DNA of 64,000 nt from Massilia endophytica (GCF_021165955.1 NZ_CP088952.1:992001-1056000); one strand, 5' to 3'; numbered from the stretch's first letter, positions 25,504 to 35,407 are shown. Numbers and translations are program-made. Notes: generated by a model from the sequence alone, not told the origin.

Positions 25504-27297
25504 TCAGAAGCCGGGAGGGCGGTGGGCGGCGACGGCGGCGGCGCGCTCCAGGGCCATGCCGGCGCGGCCGAGCGTGCCTTCGTCGAAGAGGCGGCCGATC
25601 AGCGTGACGCCGTGCGGCACGCGGCGCGGCGGGTCGAACTTCGGCAGGGGACGCGCGGGATGCGGCGCCCAGTCGCTGCGCGCTTCGCTCACGTCCACGA
25701 AGCCGGTGCGCAGGGTGAGGGAAGGATGGCCGGTGTGGTTGGAGATGGTGAGCATTTCGTCGCGCAGGGAGGGAACGAGCATCAGGTCCACTTGCCCGAA
25801 CAGGCGCGCCATCTCGCCCGCCACCTTGCGCCGCATGCGGTCGGCCTGCACGAAGTCCACCGCCGACAGGAAGCGCGCTTCGCGGAAGAGGTTGGGCCAG
25901 GCGTCCGGCGTCTGTTCGCGCAGCGTGGCCAGGCGGCCGTCCAGGGTGATCTCTTCGAAGGCGGCGGCCGCTTCCGCGAACAGGATGGTGTTCAGGCTCT
26001 GCCAGGGCCAGTCCGGCAGCGAGAGCGGAACGGCTTGCATGCCCAGCTTCTGCGCCATGGCCAGCGCCTGGCGGTCGATCGCGGTGGCGGGCGCTTCCTC
26101 CATCCATTGGGGGAAGTAGCCGAGCTTGAGGCCGCGCACGGGGGCGGCGGCATCGAAATCGAGCTTGGCGGGAACGCTGGCGATGTCGCCCGCGTCCGGC
26201 CCGGAGATGGCGCGCAGCACCAGCATGGCGTCTTCCACGCTGCGCGTCATGGGGCCGAGCTTGTCGAGCGACCAGCACAGGGTCATGGCGCCTGTGCGCG
26301 GCACGCGGCCGTAGGTGGGGCGCAGTCCGGCCACGCCGCAGCGCATGCTGGGGCTGACGATGCTGCCGCCCGTTTCGCTGCCGATGGAGAAGGCGACCAG
26401 GGCCGCCGCCGTGGCGGCGCCCGGGCCCGCGCTGGAGCCGGAGGCGCCTTCTTCGGGCAGCCAGGGATTCATGGTCTGGCCGCCGAACCAGATGTCGTTG
26501 AGGGCGAGGGCGCCCAGGCTGAGCTTGGCGACCAGCACGGCGCCCGCCGCATTCAGGCGCGCCACCACGGCCGCATCGCTGAGCGGCACGCGCTCGCGGA
26601 AAGGCTCGGCGCCCCAGGTGGTGGGGATGCCAGCCGTATCCAGCAGGTCCTTCACCCCATAGGGAATGCCGTGCAGGGGACCGCGGTAGCGTCCGGCGGC
26701 AATCTCCCGGTCCGCCTGGCGCGCCTGCCTGAGCGCGAGCTCGGGCGTGGCGGTGATGACGCTGCGCAGTTTCGGGTCCAGGCGGCGGATGCGCTCGAGG
26801 TAGATCCCCGTCAGCCGCTCCGAGCTCAGCTGGCGGCTTTCGATCCAGCGCGAGAGCTTGCTCACGGGGGCGTAGGCAATGTCCGCATCGTCGGCGGGCA
26901 GGGGACCGGGCGCGGCCGCGCTGCGCAGGAAGCGCGCGCGGGCCGGACCAGCCTGCTGGCCCGGCAGCACAGGGTTCCATTGCGAGGCGGGCGCGGCATT
27001 GTCTTCCAGGGCCAGCTTGCGCGGTCCGCTGCGGCGCTCCATCACCCCCGCCATCGAGGTGGGCCAGCTGGCGGCGGCCATGGCCCGCTCCGCCGGGCTC
27101 AGGGTCACCTGCATGAGCTTTTCCGCCTCCGCGAAGGTGGCTTGCGTCAGCGCCGGTCCCACGGCGGGCATGGCGCCGAAGGTGGGCGGTGCGCCGGCCG
27201 GGGCAGCAGGCGGCGGGGTTTGGGCGCCGGCGGGCAGGGCGGTGGCGGCCAGCAGGCCGAGCGGGGCGTCGATGAGGAATTGGCGGCGGTTGCGCAT
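25504..27297 (-). CDS. Tat-exported amidase (amidase signature family)
   Basis: This 597-residue serine hydrolase has the amidase-signature Ser-cisSer-Lys triad. The Lys is in YGVKDLLDT, the cis-Ser in the GASGSSAGPG loop, and the nucleophile in GSETGGSIVSPS. The N-terminus is a twin-arginine signal (RNRRQFLIDA), so the enzyme is probably folded before export. An Ala/Pro-rich linker follows the signal. The substrate is unknown; amides, short peptides or aryl-acylamides are typical. The start at 27297 is chosen to place the twin-arginine motif at the N-terminus. The 247 bp upstream show no firm promoter. Confidence 0.93.
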   Translation of the reverse strand: MRNRRQFLIDAPLGLLAATALPAGAQTPPPAAPAGAPPTFGAMPAVGPALTQATFAEAEKLMQVTLSPAERAMAAASWPTSMAGVMERRSGPRKLALEDNAAPASQWNPVLPGQQAGPARARFLRSAAAPGPLPADDADIAYAPVSKLSRWIESRQLSSERLTGIYLERIRRLDPKLRSVITATPELALRQARQADREIAAGRYRGPLHGIPYGVKDLLDTAGIPTTWGAEPFRERVPLSDAAVVARLNAAGAVLVAKLSLGALALNDIWFGGQTMNPWLPEEGASGSSAGPGAATAAALVAFSIGSETGGSIVSPSMRCGVAGLRPTYGRVPRTGAMTLCWSLDKLGPMTRSVEDAMLVLRAISGPDAGDIASVPAKLDFDAAAPVRGLKLGYFPQWMEEAPATAIDRQALAMAQKLGMQAVPLSLPDWPWQSLNTILFAEAAAAFEEITLDGRLATLREQTPDAWPNLFREARFLSAVDFVQADRMRRKVAGEMARLFGQVDLMLVPSLRDEMLTISNHTGHPSLTLRTGFVDVSEARSDWAPHPARPLPKFDPPRRVPHGVTLIGRLFDEGTLGRAGMALERAAAVAAHRPPGF

Positions 27298-27544
27298 GGG
27301 GTCTCGCTGGGAAGTCGGGGCGCAGCCATGATAGCGAAACTGCAAGGATGGGGCGCGAATGTTGCAGATTCTCCACAGTTATTTCGAAGAGGTAAGTTGA
27401 CTGTGAGTTTCTGTTAGAATTTCTTTCAGTTAATCATCTGCCAGAGAGCGCCTTGCCCCGCGCCCATGGCTCACCCGGCCCCAGCCCAGCCGGCGGGCGG
27501 CTCCGCTGCCCTACCTGACGGCCCCATGCCGCCTGGGGGAGACC

Positions 27545-29176
27545 ATGTTCAACATCAACACCGCTAGCGTCAAATTCCGCATGACTGCCGTGCTCGGCAT
27601 GCTCGTGCTGCTGGCTGCCGGCCTCGTGGCCCTGGTATCGCTGACGCTGGCCGAGCGCCATATGCGCAAGGTCCTGGGCGACGAACAGATGGCGCTGCTG
27701 TCCAGCGCCGCCGCCTATATCGACCAGAACCTCAATGCCCAGCGCAGCCTGCTGGCCGTGCTGGCCGAACGCTTCCCCGCCGAAGCCATGCACGATGCGC
27801 GCCAGGTGCAGGGCGTGCTGGAAGACCACTTCACCCTGCGCGACGAGTTCTTCAATGTCTCCGCCGTGAACCGGCATGGCGATCTGGTGGCCAACCTGAA
27901 CGACCGCCGCGCCATTGGCATCAGCAACTTCTCCGACCGCGCCTACTTCCGCGATACGGTGGCCGCGCGCGAAGGCGTGATCTCGGCGCCATTCCGCAGC
28001 CAGCTCTCGGGCAAGCAGGTTGTGCTCATTACCCAGCCCGTGTTCGACGCGGGAGGCCAGCTGCAATATATCCTGCTGGGCAGCATCGACTTGGAACGCC
28101 CGCGCTTCTTCGGCCAGATCGAAGCCATGCGGCCCAGCGTCAACGGCTTCATCTTCATGCTGACGACGGACGGCGTCATCATCCACCACCCGCACAAGAA
28201 CCGCATCCTGGGCAAGGTGACGGAGGAGCCGGGCGGCGCCATGCCCGCCACGCTGAAAGCGCTGCAAGGCTGGGAAGGCTGGGTCGAAGGCGAGACCAAG
28301 GCGGGCGTGCCCGCGCTCATGGCCTACAAGCGCATCCGCAGCACCAACTGGATCGTGGGCGCGGCCTATCCGCTGGAGGACGCCTTCGCGCCCATGCTGG
28401 CCATGCGCCGCAACGCGCTGCTGGGTTCGGTGATGGTGGCCGTGCTGGCAGGCGCGGTGGGCCTGCTGGCCATCCGCTGGCTCTTGCGTCCGCTCGGCGT
28501 GCTGCGCCGCCAGGTCGCCTGCATGGCCGAAGGGCAGGGCGAGGCCAATATCCGCGTCTTCGACACGGGCCGGCGCGACGAGTTCGGTGAACTCAGCCGT
28601 GCCTTCTATGCCCTGAGCCGCCAGCGCGAGCTGGCCGAAGCCAGCCTGCGCGCGCTGGCCCGCACCGATACCCTCACCGGCATCAGCAACCGCCGCATGT
28701 TCGAAGAACTGTTCAGCGCAGCCCTGGCGCGCCAGGCCCGCACCGGCGCCGCGCTCGGCCTGGCCTACCTCGACATCGACCACTTCAAGCGCATCAACGA
28801 CACCCATGGCCATGGCGTGGGCGACGAAGTGCTGATCGAGTTCGCGCGCCGCCTGAAAGGGGCGGTGCGGGCCAGCGACACGGTGGCGCGGCTTGCAGGC
28901 GACGAATTCGTCATCATCTTCGACCATCTCAGCAGCGAAGCCGAGCCCGCCGCCCTGGGCGCCAAGATACTGGCCGCGATGGAGGCGCCCATTGCCGCGG
29001 GCGGCCTGCGGCTGACGGTGACGGCCAGCGTCGGCATCGCCCTGCACAGCGGGGGCGCGGCGGCCATGGAAGACGTCATCCGCACGGCCGACGAAGCCCT
29101 CTACAGCGCCAAGGCCCAGGGCCGCCGCCGCTGCGCGGTCAAGCGCGTCACCCCCAAGATCCGCAACATTGCCTAG
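27545..29176 (+). CDS. Membrane diguanylate cyclase: dCache sensor, HAMP, GGDEF
   Basis: This 543-residue enzyme probably makes cyclic di-GMP from two GTP in response to an extracellular signal. The layout is one membrane span (about residues 12-33), a periplasmic double-Cache sensor to about 285, a second span near 292-313, a HAMP domain to about 365 and a GGDEF domain from about 375 to 530. The active-site motif reads AGDEF (451-455), a common active variant, and the metal-binding LDIDHFKRIND is present. An inhibitory I-site RxxD (RASD) lies five residues before it, so product feedback is expected. The start at 27545 has GGGGGAGA upstream. A large perfect palindrome follows the stop. Confidence 0.94.
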   Translation: MFNINTASVKFRMTAVLGMLVLLAAGLVALVSLTLAERHMRKVLGDEQMALLSSAAAYIDQNLNAQRSLLAVLAERFPAEAMHDARQVQGVLEDHFTLRDEFFNVSAVNRHGDLVANLNDRRAIGISNFSDRAYFRDTVAAREGVISAPFRSQLSGKQVVLITQPVFDAGGQLQYILLGSIDLERPRFFGQIEAMRPSVNGFIFMLTTDGVIIHHPHKNRILGKVTEEPGGAMPATLKALQGWEGWVEGETKAGVPALMAYKRIRSTNWIVGAAYPLEDAFAPMLAMRRNALLGSVMVAVLAGAVGLLAIRWLLRPLGVLRRQVACMAEGQGEANIRVFDTGRRDEFGELSRAFYALSRQRELAEASLRALARTDTLTGISNRRMFEELFSAALARQARTGAALGLAYLDIDHFKRINDTHGHGVGDEVLIEFARRLKGAVRASDTVARLAGDEFVIIFDHLSSEAEPAALGAKILAAMEAPIAAGGLRLTVTASVGIALHSGGAAAMEDVIRTADEALYSAKAQGRRRCAVKRVTPKIRNIA

Positions 29177-29184
29177 GCGCACAC

Positions 29185-29251
29185 GTTTCCTAATTGGGGA
29201 CAGACCCCTTTAAGAAAGTTTCTTAAAGGGGTCTGTCCCCAATTAGGAAAC
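29185..29251. repeat. 33-bp perfect inverted repeat carrying two GGGG(A/T)C-type cores
   Basis: The arms 29185-29217 and 29219-29251 are exactly complementary around a single G. Each arm includes a GGGGACAGACCCC core or its complement plus TTTCCTAATT or TTTCTTAAA ends, which match the flanks of the repeat pair at 11461-11530. It sits between two codirectional genes. Confidence 0.93.
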
Positions 29252-29297
29252 TCGTAGGGCGTGGGCGGGGAAGGGCGGGGTGCGGCACAATAGGCGC

Positions 29298-31247
29298 ATG
29301 AGCTCTCCATCCCATGAGCAGGACGACGACCTGCTGATCGCCGAACTGGGCCTGGCGGCCCGCAATATCGAACTGGTCAAGCTGGAAGGCCGCGTCTTCC
29401 TGCGCTTTCATGGCGTGGCCGACAGCGCCGGCCTGCGCGTGCCCTATGCCCTCGTCCCCGAGCAGGGCGTGCTGGCCAAGCCTTCGAAGTGGCGCAAGCT
29501 CGATGCCGAAGGGCGCAGCGCGCTGCTGCGCGAACGGGCCAGCCCCGCTGCCGAAGCCACCCTGCGCGCGAGCGTCGAATCCTTTATCGCCGAACTGGCG
29601 CAGGAGTGCGAGGACGCGGGCCTTGATCCCATGAGCTTCCTGCATGCGCTGGACGAGGTGCAGACTTCGGAACCGGCCAGTATCGTCTTCGAGCGCCTGC
29701 GACAGCGCCTGCTGCACGCCGTGGAGCGCGAACGCGAGGAGCAGCATGCGGAGCGCACGCGCCAGAGCATCAACCTCGCTGAGTATCCGGCCTCGTTCGA
29801 AACTGCGCGCCGCATGCCGCGCCGCTTTATCGCGCTGCTGGGTCCCACCAATTCGGGTAAGACGCACAAGGCAATGGAGGCCCTGGCCAAAGCTGCCAGT
29901 GGCGTTTATCTTGCGCCTCTGCGCCTGCTGGCGCTGGAGAACTACGAGCGCCTGCAGGCCGCCGAGCCGCATGGCAAGCCGCTTGCGGTGAGCCTCATCA
30001 CCGGCGAGGAACGCCGCATTGCTCCGGATGCGACCCACGTGGCCAGCACGGTGGAGATGCTCGATTCGCGCACGCCCGTGGAGGTGGCGGTGATCGACGA
30101 GATCCAGATGCTGGCCGACCGTGAACGCGGCGCCGCCTGGACGGCCGCCGTGTGCGGGGCCCCCGCGCGCACGGTGTATCTGGTGGGGGCGCCGGAGGCG
30201 CGCCGCGCCATCGAGGCGCTGGCCGAGCGGCTTGAGTGTCCGCTGGAGGTGCATGTGCTGAAGCGCAAAGGACCGCTTGTGGTCGAGCCCACGTCCGTGC
30301 GCAAGCTGAAGAACGTGCGCAAGGGCGATGCGCTGATCGCGTTTTCGCGCCGCGATGTGCTGATGTGGCGCGACCTGGTCACGGAGATGGGCCTCTCCGT
30401 CGCCACGGTCTACGGCAATCTCTCGCCCGAGGTGCGCCGCGCCCAGGCCCAGCGTTTCCGCGAGGGCAGGGCAGATGTGGTGGTAGGCACGGATGCCATT
30501 GCCATGGGCCTCAACCTGCCCATCGCCCGCATTGTGCTGACCAGCACAGTGAAATTCAACGGCGTGGAAGAGGAGGAGATTCCTTCTGCGCTGGCGCGCC
30601 AGATCGCGGGCCGCGCGGGGCGCTATGGCCTGCACGAAGAAGGACTGGTGGCGGGCTATGACGACGAGACCCACGGTGTGCTGCGCGCCCTGCTGAAGGA
30701 GAAGCCCACGCCGCTCAATGCCAGCGGCTTTGCCGTCGCGCCCACGCTGGAGCACCTGCACCGCATTGCATCGGTGACGGGCGAGACGTCGCTGGCCAAG
30801 CTGCTCAAGCGCTTCATCCACAATATCGATGTACCGGACGGCTTCTTCTACCCGCGCATCACCGAGGACCAGGCCGAGCGCGCGGAATGGCTGGATACGC
30901 TGCCGCTTTCCGTGGCGGACAAGTTCACCCTGTCGCTGGTGCCCGTATCGACGAAGATCGCGTCGCTGCAAAGCGCGTGGGAGCACTGGGCCGTTTCGCT
31001 GTCTCGCCATCGCATCACGCATCTGCATCCCGAGGACTCCCCGCTGCATTACCTCTCGCTACAGGAGGTGGAGGACCTGTGCCGTCTCTACTCGGCCTAT
31101 GCATGGCTGGGGTACCGCCTGCCGGAATACTTCCCCGATATCGAACTGGCGCAGCAGCTTTCGCGCGAGGCCTCCGAGCGCGTGGACACCATCCTGCAAG
31201 ACCAGAACGCCGCCGCGCGCCAGCGCCATCACAGGAAATTCCGCTGA
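29298..31247 (+). CDS. SUV3-type superfamily 2 RNA helicase
   Basis: This 649-residue cytoplasmic helicase resembles the mitochondrial degradosome helicase SUV3 and its bacterial relatives. The Walker A motif GPTNSGKT is at residues 182-189, the Walker B/DEAD-box variant DEIQ at 267-270, and motif VI is QIAGRAGRYG. An N-terminal region of about 160 residues, with an ERLRQRLLHAVERER helix, precedes the core, and the C-terminal part fits the SUV3 helical domain. In mitochondria SUV3 unwinds RNA for a 3'-5' exonuclease; a role in RNA turnover here is inferred. The start at 29298 is the first ATG after the palindrome that leaves a sensible N-terminus, but no strong ribosome-binding site is present. 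Confidence 0.88.
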   Translation: MSSPSHEQDDDLLIAELGLAARNIELVKLEGRVFLRFHGVADSAGLRVPYALVPEQGVLAKPSKWRKLDAEGRSALLRERASPAAEATLRASVESFIAELAQECEDAGLDPMSFLHALDEVQTSEPASIVFERLRQRLLHAVEREREEQHAERTRQSINLAEYPASFETARRMPRRFIALLGPTNSGKTHKAMEALAKAASGVYLAPLRLLALENYERLQAAEPHGKPLAVSLITGEERRIAPDATHVASTVEMLDSRTPVEVAVIDEIQMLADRERGAAWTAAVCGAPARTVYLVGAPEARRAIEALAERLECPLEVHVLKRKGPLVVEPTSVRKLKNVRKGDALIAFSRRDVLMWRDLVTEMGLSVATVYGNLSPEVRRAQAQRFREGRADVVVGTDAIAMGLNLPIARIVLTSTVKFNGVEEEEIPSALARQIAGRAGRYGLHEEGLVAGYDDETHGVLRALLKEKPTPLNASGFAVAPTLEHLHRIASVTGETSLAKLLKRFIHNIDVPDGFFYPRITEDQAERAEWLDTLPLSVADKFTLSLVPVSTKIASLQSAWEHWAVSLSRHRITHLHPEDSPLHYLSLQEVEDLCRLYSAYAWLGYRLPEYFPDIELAQQLSREASERVDTILQDQNAAARQRHHRKFR

Positions 31248-31335
31248 TGCCCGAGGGGTGGCATGCCGACATATATTTTTTTGGCATGTCATTTTTCAAA
31301 GAAAGAATGCATACCACTTCCGATGCCGGACTAAG

Positions 31336-31392
31336 ATCTCCGTCATGCAGCCAAGGTCCTTGCGACTGCATCCATAACAGAATAACGGAGAT
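31336..31392 (+). promoter_or_regulatory. Leader hairpin that can hide the ribosome-binding site of the TonB receptor gene
   Basis: ATCTCCGT (31336-31343) is exactly complementary to ACGGAGAT (31385-31392), which contains the GGAG Shine-Dalgarno sequence for the ATG at 31396. Inside the loop, ATGCAG (31345-31350) pairs with CTGCAT (31366-31371) and AAGG with CCTT. Folding would block translation, so the leader could be the target of a small RNA, a ligand or temperature. Confidence 0.45.
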
Positions 31393-31395
31393 TAA

Positions 31396-34164
31396 ATGGG
31401 AATGCATAACACTCGTATGCGCAAGACCGTATTGGCTGCGCTGATTGCCGAAATGCTGGTGTCGGCCGGCGCCTTCGCTCAAACCACCAACGCGCCTGAC
31501 GGCACCGATCCGGCCAACAGGGTTGTCGTCAGCGGCATCCGCGCATCGCTCACCTCGTCCCTCACGACCAAGCGCATGCAGGACGGCGTGGTGGACGCAG
31601 TGTCGGCCGAAGATGCCGGCAAGTTCCCGGACACGAACATCGCCGAATCCCTGCAGCGCGTGACCGGCGTGCAGATCCAGCGCAACAACGGCGAAGGCCG
31701 CTATATCTCCGTTCGCGGCCTGGGCCCCGAATTCAACAACGTGCTGGTGAACGGCCGCACCATGACCAGCGACACCGGCGGCCGCGATTTCTCCTTCGAC
31801 CTGCTGTCTTCGGACCTGATCTCGAAGGCCCTGGTCTACAAGACCTCGCAGCCCTTCCTGCCGGAAGGCGGTATCGGTTCGACGGTCGACATCCAGACCG
31901 CGCGCCCTCTTTCGGGCAAGACCGGCCACAGTTCGGTGGTCAACGTTTCGGCCGCCCGCGACTCGAACTCGAAGAAGACCACGCCTAACGCCAGCGGCAT
32001 GTACACCTATGCCAACGAGGCGCGCGACTTCGGGGTGGCAGGCTCGATTTCCTATACCGACCGCGCTTCCAAGCAGAACAAGGCAGTGACCGACGCGTGG
32101 AACCTGCGCGACGTTTCCGTCATCAACGGCGATCTCAATTCGAAGAACCTGACGATGGCCGACGTGACGACCAAGAAGCTGCTGATGCCGCAGAGCTTCG
32201 GCTTCCAGCAGGAAGACGAGAGCCGCAAGCGCCTGGTCGGTAACCTGACGGTGCAGTACAACCCTTCGTCGACCTGGAAGCTCACGGCCGACGCGCTGTA
32301 CTCCCGCCTCGACCAGCGCAACGCCGTCATCGCCATCAGCGACTGGAACAACCCGGTGCAGCTGGGCGTGAAGGCCGATTCGAATAACCAGGTGACCAGC
32401 TTCCTGCGTCCCGGCTCGACCTTCTACGCAAACAACCCGGCCATCGTCGGCGAAGGCAAGGCGCTCACCGACGCCAACTCGAACGACATGATCGTGAAGG
32501 GCGGCGACCGGCTGTCCGAGACCAAGGCATTCGGCCTGAATTCGAAGTGGGCCCTGGCGCCGGAGTGGAAGCTGGAAGGCGACGTATCGAGCTCGCGCAC
32601 CACCACCAAGACTCCCGACATGTGGGTGGTTGCGGGCATGGTGCCGAAGAACGGCGATACCCTGAGCTTCGGCAGCATTCCGAGCCTGACCTTTGGCGAC
32701 GGCATTGCCGACCCGTCCGCGGTGTTCGCCCACGCCGTGTCGAACAACGATGTGCGCTTTCACGACAAGCTACACGAAGGCCGCCTGAATCTCTCCTGGA
32801 GCCACGATATCGGCAACTTCAAGGGCCTGGATTCCGGCCTCGCGTATTCGCAGCGCGAAGTGGGCCGCACCAGCTGGAGTTCCGATTCCTGGAACGCCTA
32901 CAGCGGCTACCACGTATCCCTGCCTTCGAGCCTGTTCACCGTGACACCGATGGATCAGTTCCTCGGCAGCGGCGTGAAAATGCCGAGCGCCTACCTGCGC
33001 TTCGACCCGAACGAGTACATGAGCTACCTGAACCAGCCGTCGACGATCGCGAAGTCGAACGACCCGGCCCTGTATTCGGACAAGACCAAGTTCCCGAACG
33101 GCCCGATGGCGATCGACTACACCAAGCCTTCCATCTGGGCGGTGAAGGAAAAAGTGTCGAGCCTCTTCGTGGATTCGAAGTGGGAAGGCGAGGGCTGGTC
33201 CGCCAATGCTGGCCTGCGCTATGTGCACGTGAACTCTTCCTCCACCGGTATCAGCCGCGTGCTGCTGTCGGCCGTGAAGAGCCCGAACGACACGACCTAC
33301 ATCCTGAACTGGGGGCCGTCGAGCCTGACCACGGTGGAGAACAGCTACAACAGCCTGCTGCCATCGGCTAACCTGAAGATCGACCTGCGCTCCGACATGC
33401 TGCTGCGCTTCGGCGCCTCCAAGACCGAGACCCGTCCTACGCTGAACCAGATGGGCGTGGACAACTGGTACGGCGGCCGCTTCGGCGACGTGCAGACCGG
33501 CGGCGGCAACCCTTACCTGAAGCCGATGCAGTCGAAGAACTTCGACTTGTCCTGGGAATGGTATCTGTCGAAGACGAACTACGTGAGCACCGCCGTCTTC
33601 CAGAAGAACGTGTCGGACTTCCTGGAGAAGAAGCTGGTGGACATCAAGATCCCCCAGTACACCGAAACGGTTCACGATACCCGCGTTCGTAACGGCCAGA
33701 AGGGCAAGATCAAGGGTGTCGAGCTGGCAGGCCAGTATGCCTTCGATACGGCAGTGCCCTGGCTGCAGGGCTTCGGCGTGGCCGCCAATTACACCTATGT
33801 GGACGCCACGGCGAGCCGCGAAGGCGGCGCGCCGGAATGCGGCTACCCCGGCCTGTCCCCGCAGTCGTACAACGGCTCCGTGTTCTACGAGAACGGCAAG
33901 TTCCAGGCCCGCGTGAGCTACAACTGGCGCAATCACTTCTCCGTGGACTGCGGCGGCGGCAGCACCTTGCCACGCAACCGCGCAGCGTACGGCCAGACCG
34001 ACGCCAGCCTGCGCTACAATCTGACTCCGTCGATTGCGTTGTATGCGGATGGCATCAACCTGAGCAACTCCAGGATGCGTGAATATGCCAATAATGAAGG
34101 CCAGTTCCTGACCCTGGAAGATGTCGGCCGCCGCGTCAACGTCGGCCTGCGTGTAGCCTTCTAA
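31396..34164 (+). CDS. TonB-dependent outer-membrane receptor (TonB-Xanth-Caul group)
   Basis: This 922-residue outer-membrane transporter imports a large or scarce nutrient using TonB energy. The signal peptide ends near AFAQ (residue 28). The plug domain follows with VVSGIRASL, AEDAGKFPDTNIAESLQRV and VQIQRNNGEGRYISVRG, typical of the group of receptors abundant in Xanthomonas, Caulobacter and Oxalobacteraceae that often take up glycans. A 22-strand barrel fills the rest and ends with a terminal Phe (RVAF), as expected for BAM recognition. There is no N-terminal signalling domain for a FecR-type sigma system. A terminator and the DUF418 gene follow. The substrate is unknown. Confidence 0.94.
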   Translation: MGMHNTRMRKTVLAALIAEMLVSAGAFAQTTNAPDGTDPANRVVVSGIRASLTSSLTTKRMQDGVVDAVSAEDAGKFPDTNIAESLQRVTGVQIQRNNGEGRYISVRGLGPEFNNVLVNGRTMTSDTGGRDFSFDLLSSDLISKALVYKTSQPFLPEGGIGSTVDIQTARPLSGKTGHSSVVNVSAARDSNSKKTTPNASGMYTYANEARDFGVAGSISYTDRASKQNKAVTDAWNLRDVSVINGDLNSKNLTMADVTTKKLLMPQSFGFQQEDESRKRLVGNLTVQYNPSSTWKLTADALYSRLDQRNAVIAISDWNNPVQLGVKADSNNQVTSFLRPGSTFYANNPAIVGEGKALTDANSNDMIVKGGDRLSETKAFGLNSKWALAPEWKLEGDVSSSRTTTKTPDMWVVAGMVPKNGDTLSFGSIPSLTFGDGIADPSAVFAHAVSNNDVRFHDKLHEGRLNLSWSHDIGNFKGLDSGLAYSQREVGRTSWSSDSWNAYSGYHVSLPSSLFTVTPMDQFLGSGVKMPSAYLRFDPNEYMSYLNQPSTIAKSNDPALYSDKTKFPNGPMAIDYTKPSIWAVKEKVSSLFVDSKWEGEGWSANAGLRYVHVNSSSTGISRVLLSAVKSPNDTTYILNWGPSSLTTVENSYNSLLPSANLKIDLRSDMLLRFGASKTETRPTLNQMGVDNWYGGRFGDVQTGGGNPYLKPMQSKNFDLSWEWYLSKTNYVSTAVFQKNVSDFLEKKLVDIKIPQYTETVHDTRVRNGQKGKIKGVELAGQYAFDTAVPWLQGFGVAANYTYVDATASREGGAPECGYPGLSPQSYNGSVFYENGKFQARVSYNWRNHFSVDCGGGSTLPRNRAAYGQTDASLRYNLTPSIALYADGINLSNSRMREYANNEGQFLTLEDVGRRVNVGLRVAF

Positions 34165-34188
34165 GCATAAACTTTTGCCTTGAAAGGG

Positions 34189-34214
34189 ACGCCAGCCGCG
34201 AGGCTGGCGTTTTT
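34189..34214 (+). terminator. Intrinsic terminator after the TonB receptor gene
   Basis: ACGCCAGCC (34189-34197), loop GCGA, GGCTGGCGT (34202-34210), then T's. A nearly identical hairpin follows the next gene. Confidence 0.92.
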
Positions 34215-34222
34215 GCGTATAC

Positions 34223-35407
34223 ATGAATTCATCCAATCGCCTTGAACTTGTCGACGCCGTGCGCGGCTTTGCCCTTGTCTCGATCATGCTGCTGCATAAC
34301 ATCGAGCACTTCGATCTTTACCATGTGCCGCAAGGGCTTCCGGCCTGGCTGGCCACTCTCGACAAATGGATCTGGGATGCGGCCTTCTTCCTCTTCGGAG
34401 GCAAGTCCTACGCCATCTTCGCGCTGCTGTTCGGCGTGACCTTCCAGCTGCAGTTCCAGCGCCGCGCGCAGATGGGCGATGATTTCCGGCCGCGCTTCGT
34501 GTGGCGCATGGCGCTGCTGCTCGGATTCGGCATCGTGAACTCGCTGTTCTACCACGGCGATATCCTGAGCATCTACGCTGTCCTGGCGCTTGCGCTGCTG
34601 CCGGTGGCCCGCCTGCGCGATGGCGCCGTGCTGGCGATCGCCTGCCTTCTTCTGCTGCAGCCCGCCGCCTGGCTGGATCTGGCGGCAGCGCTTCCGGACA
34701 CCCATCTCAAACTGGCGGATCCCGAGTCCTGGGCCTACTTCGGCCGGGCCAACGAGTACCTCGCCAAGGGCACAATGCCGGATGTCTGGCAGGGCAATCT
34801 GGCGAACGGCAAGCCGGGCGTGGTGCTGTGGAGCTGGGAGAACGGCCGCATCTTCCAGATTCCGGCGCTGTTCATGCTGGGCATGCTGGCTGCGCGGCGC
34901 GGGCTGTTCGCGCTGACGGAGGCGAACCGCAACTGGTGGAAGCGCGTGCTGCTGGTGGCCTGCGTGTTCTTCGTACCGATGTTCGCACTGAAGACGAAGC
35001 TCGGGAGCATGGGCTTCGGCGATGCGGTTCTGCGTCCGCTGGAGGTGATGGTCACCTCATGGTCCAACTTCGCGTTCATGCTGGTGCTGGTGGCCGGCCT
35101 TGCGCTGGCATATCAGACGCGGGCGGGAGAGCGCATGCTGAAGTTGTTCGCGCCGCTGGGCCGAATGAGCCTGACCAGCTATCTCACGCAAAGCGTGATC
35201 GGCACGGCGCTGTACTACGGCTGGGGCCTGGGCTTGTATGCGGCGACCGGCGCCACTGGTTGCCTGCTGATCGGCATTGCGCTCGCCGTACTGCAAGGCG
35301 CCTTCAGCGCATGGTGGCTGCGCAGCCACGCCCAGGGCCCGCTCGAATCGCTGTGGCACCGCCTTACCTGGCTGAAGCAGCCGGCGCCCAGCCCTGCACG
35401 TGGATAG
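34223..35407 (+). CDS. DUF418 family membrane protein
   Basis: This 394-residue protein belongs to the DUF418 family of multi-span membrane proteins. The N-terminal RLELVDAVRGFALVSIMLLHNIEHF segment and the C-terminal GRMSLTSYLTQSVIG segment are family hallmarks, and some of its helices resemble acyltransferase-3 proteins. About ten membrane helices are likely. No reaction is established. It begins 8 bp after the terminator of the TonB receptor gene, so any coupling would depend on read-through. The start is the ATG at 34223. Confidence 0.9.
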   Translation: MNSSNRLELVDAVRGFALVSIMLLHNIEHFDLYHVPQGLPAWLATLDKWIWDAAFFLFGGKSYAIFALLFGVTFQLQFQRRAQMGDDFRPRFVWRMALLLGFGIVNSLFYHGDILSIYAVLALALLPVARLRDGAVLAIACLLLLQPAAWLDLAAALPDTHLKLADPESWAYFGRANEYLAKGTMPDVWQGNLANGKPGVVLWSWENGRIFQIPALFMLGMLAARRGLFALTEANRNWWKRVLLVACVFFVPMFALKTKLGSMGFGDAVLRPLEVMVTSWSNFAFMLVLVAGLALAYQTRAGERMLKLFAPLGRMSLTSYLTQSVIGTALYYGWGLGLYAATGATGCLLIGIALAVLQGAFSAWWLRSHAQGPLESLWHRLTWLKQPAPSPARG

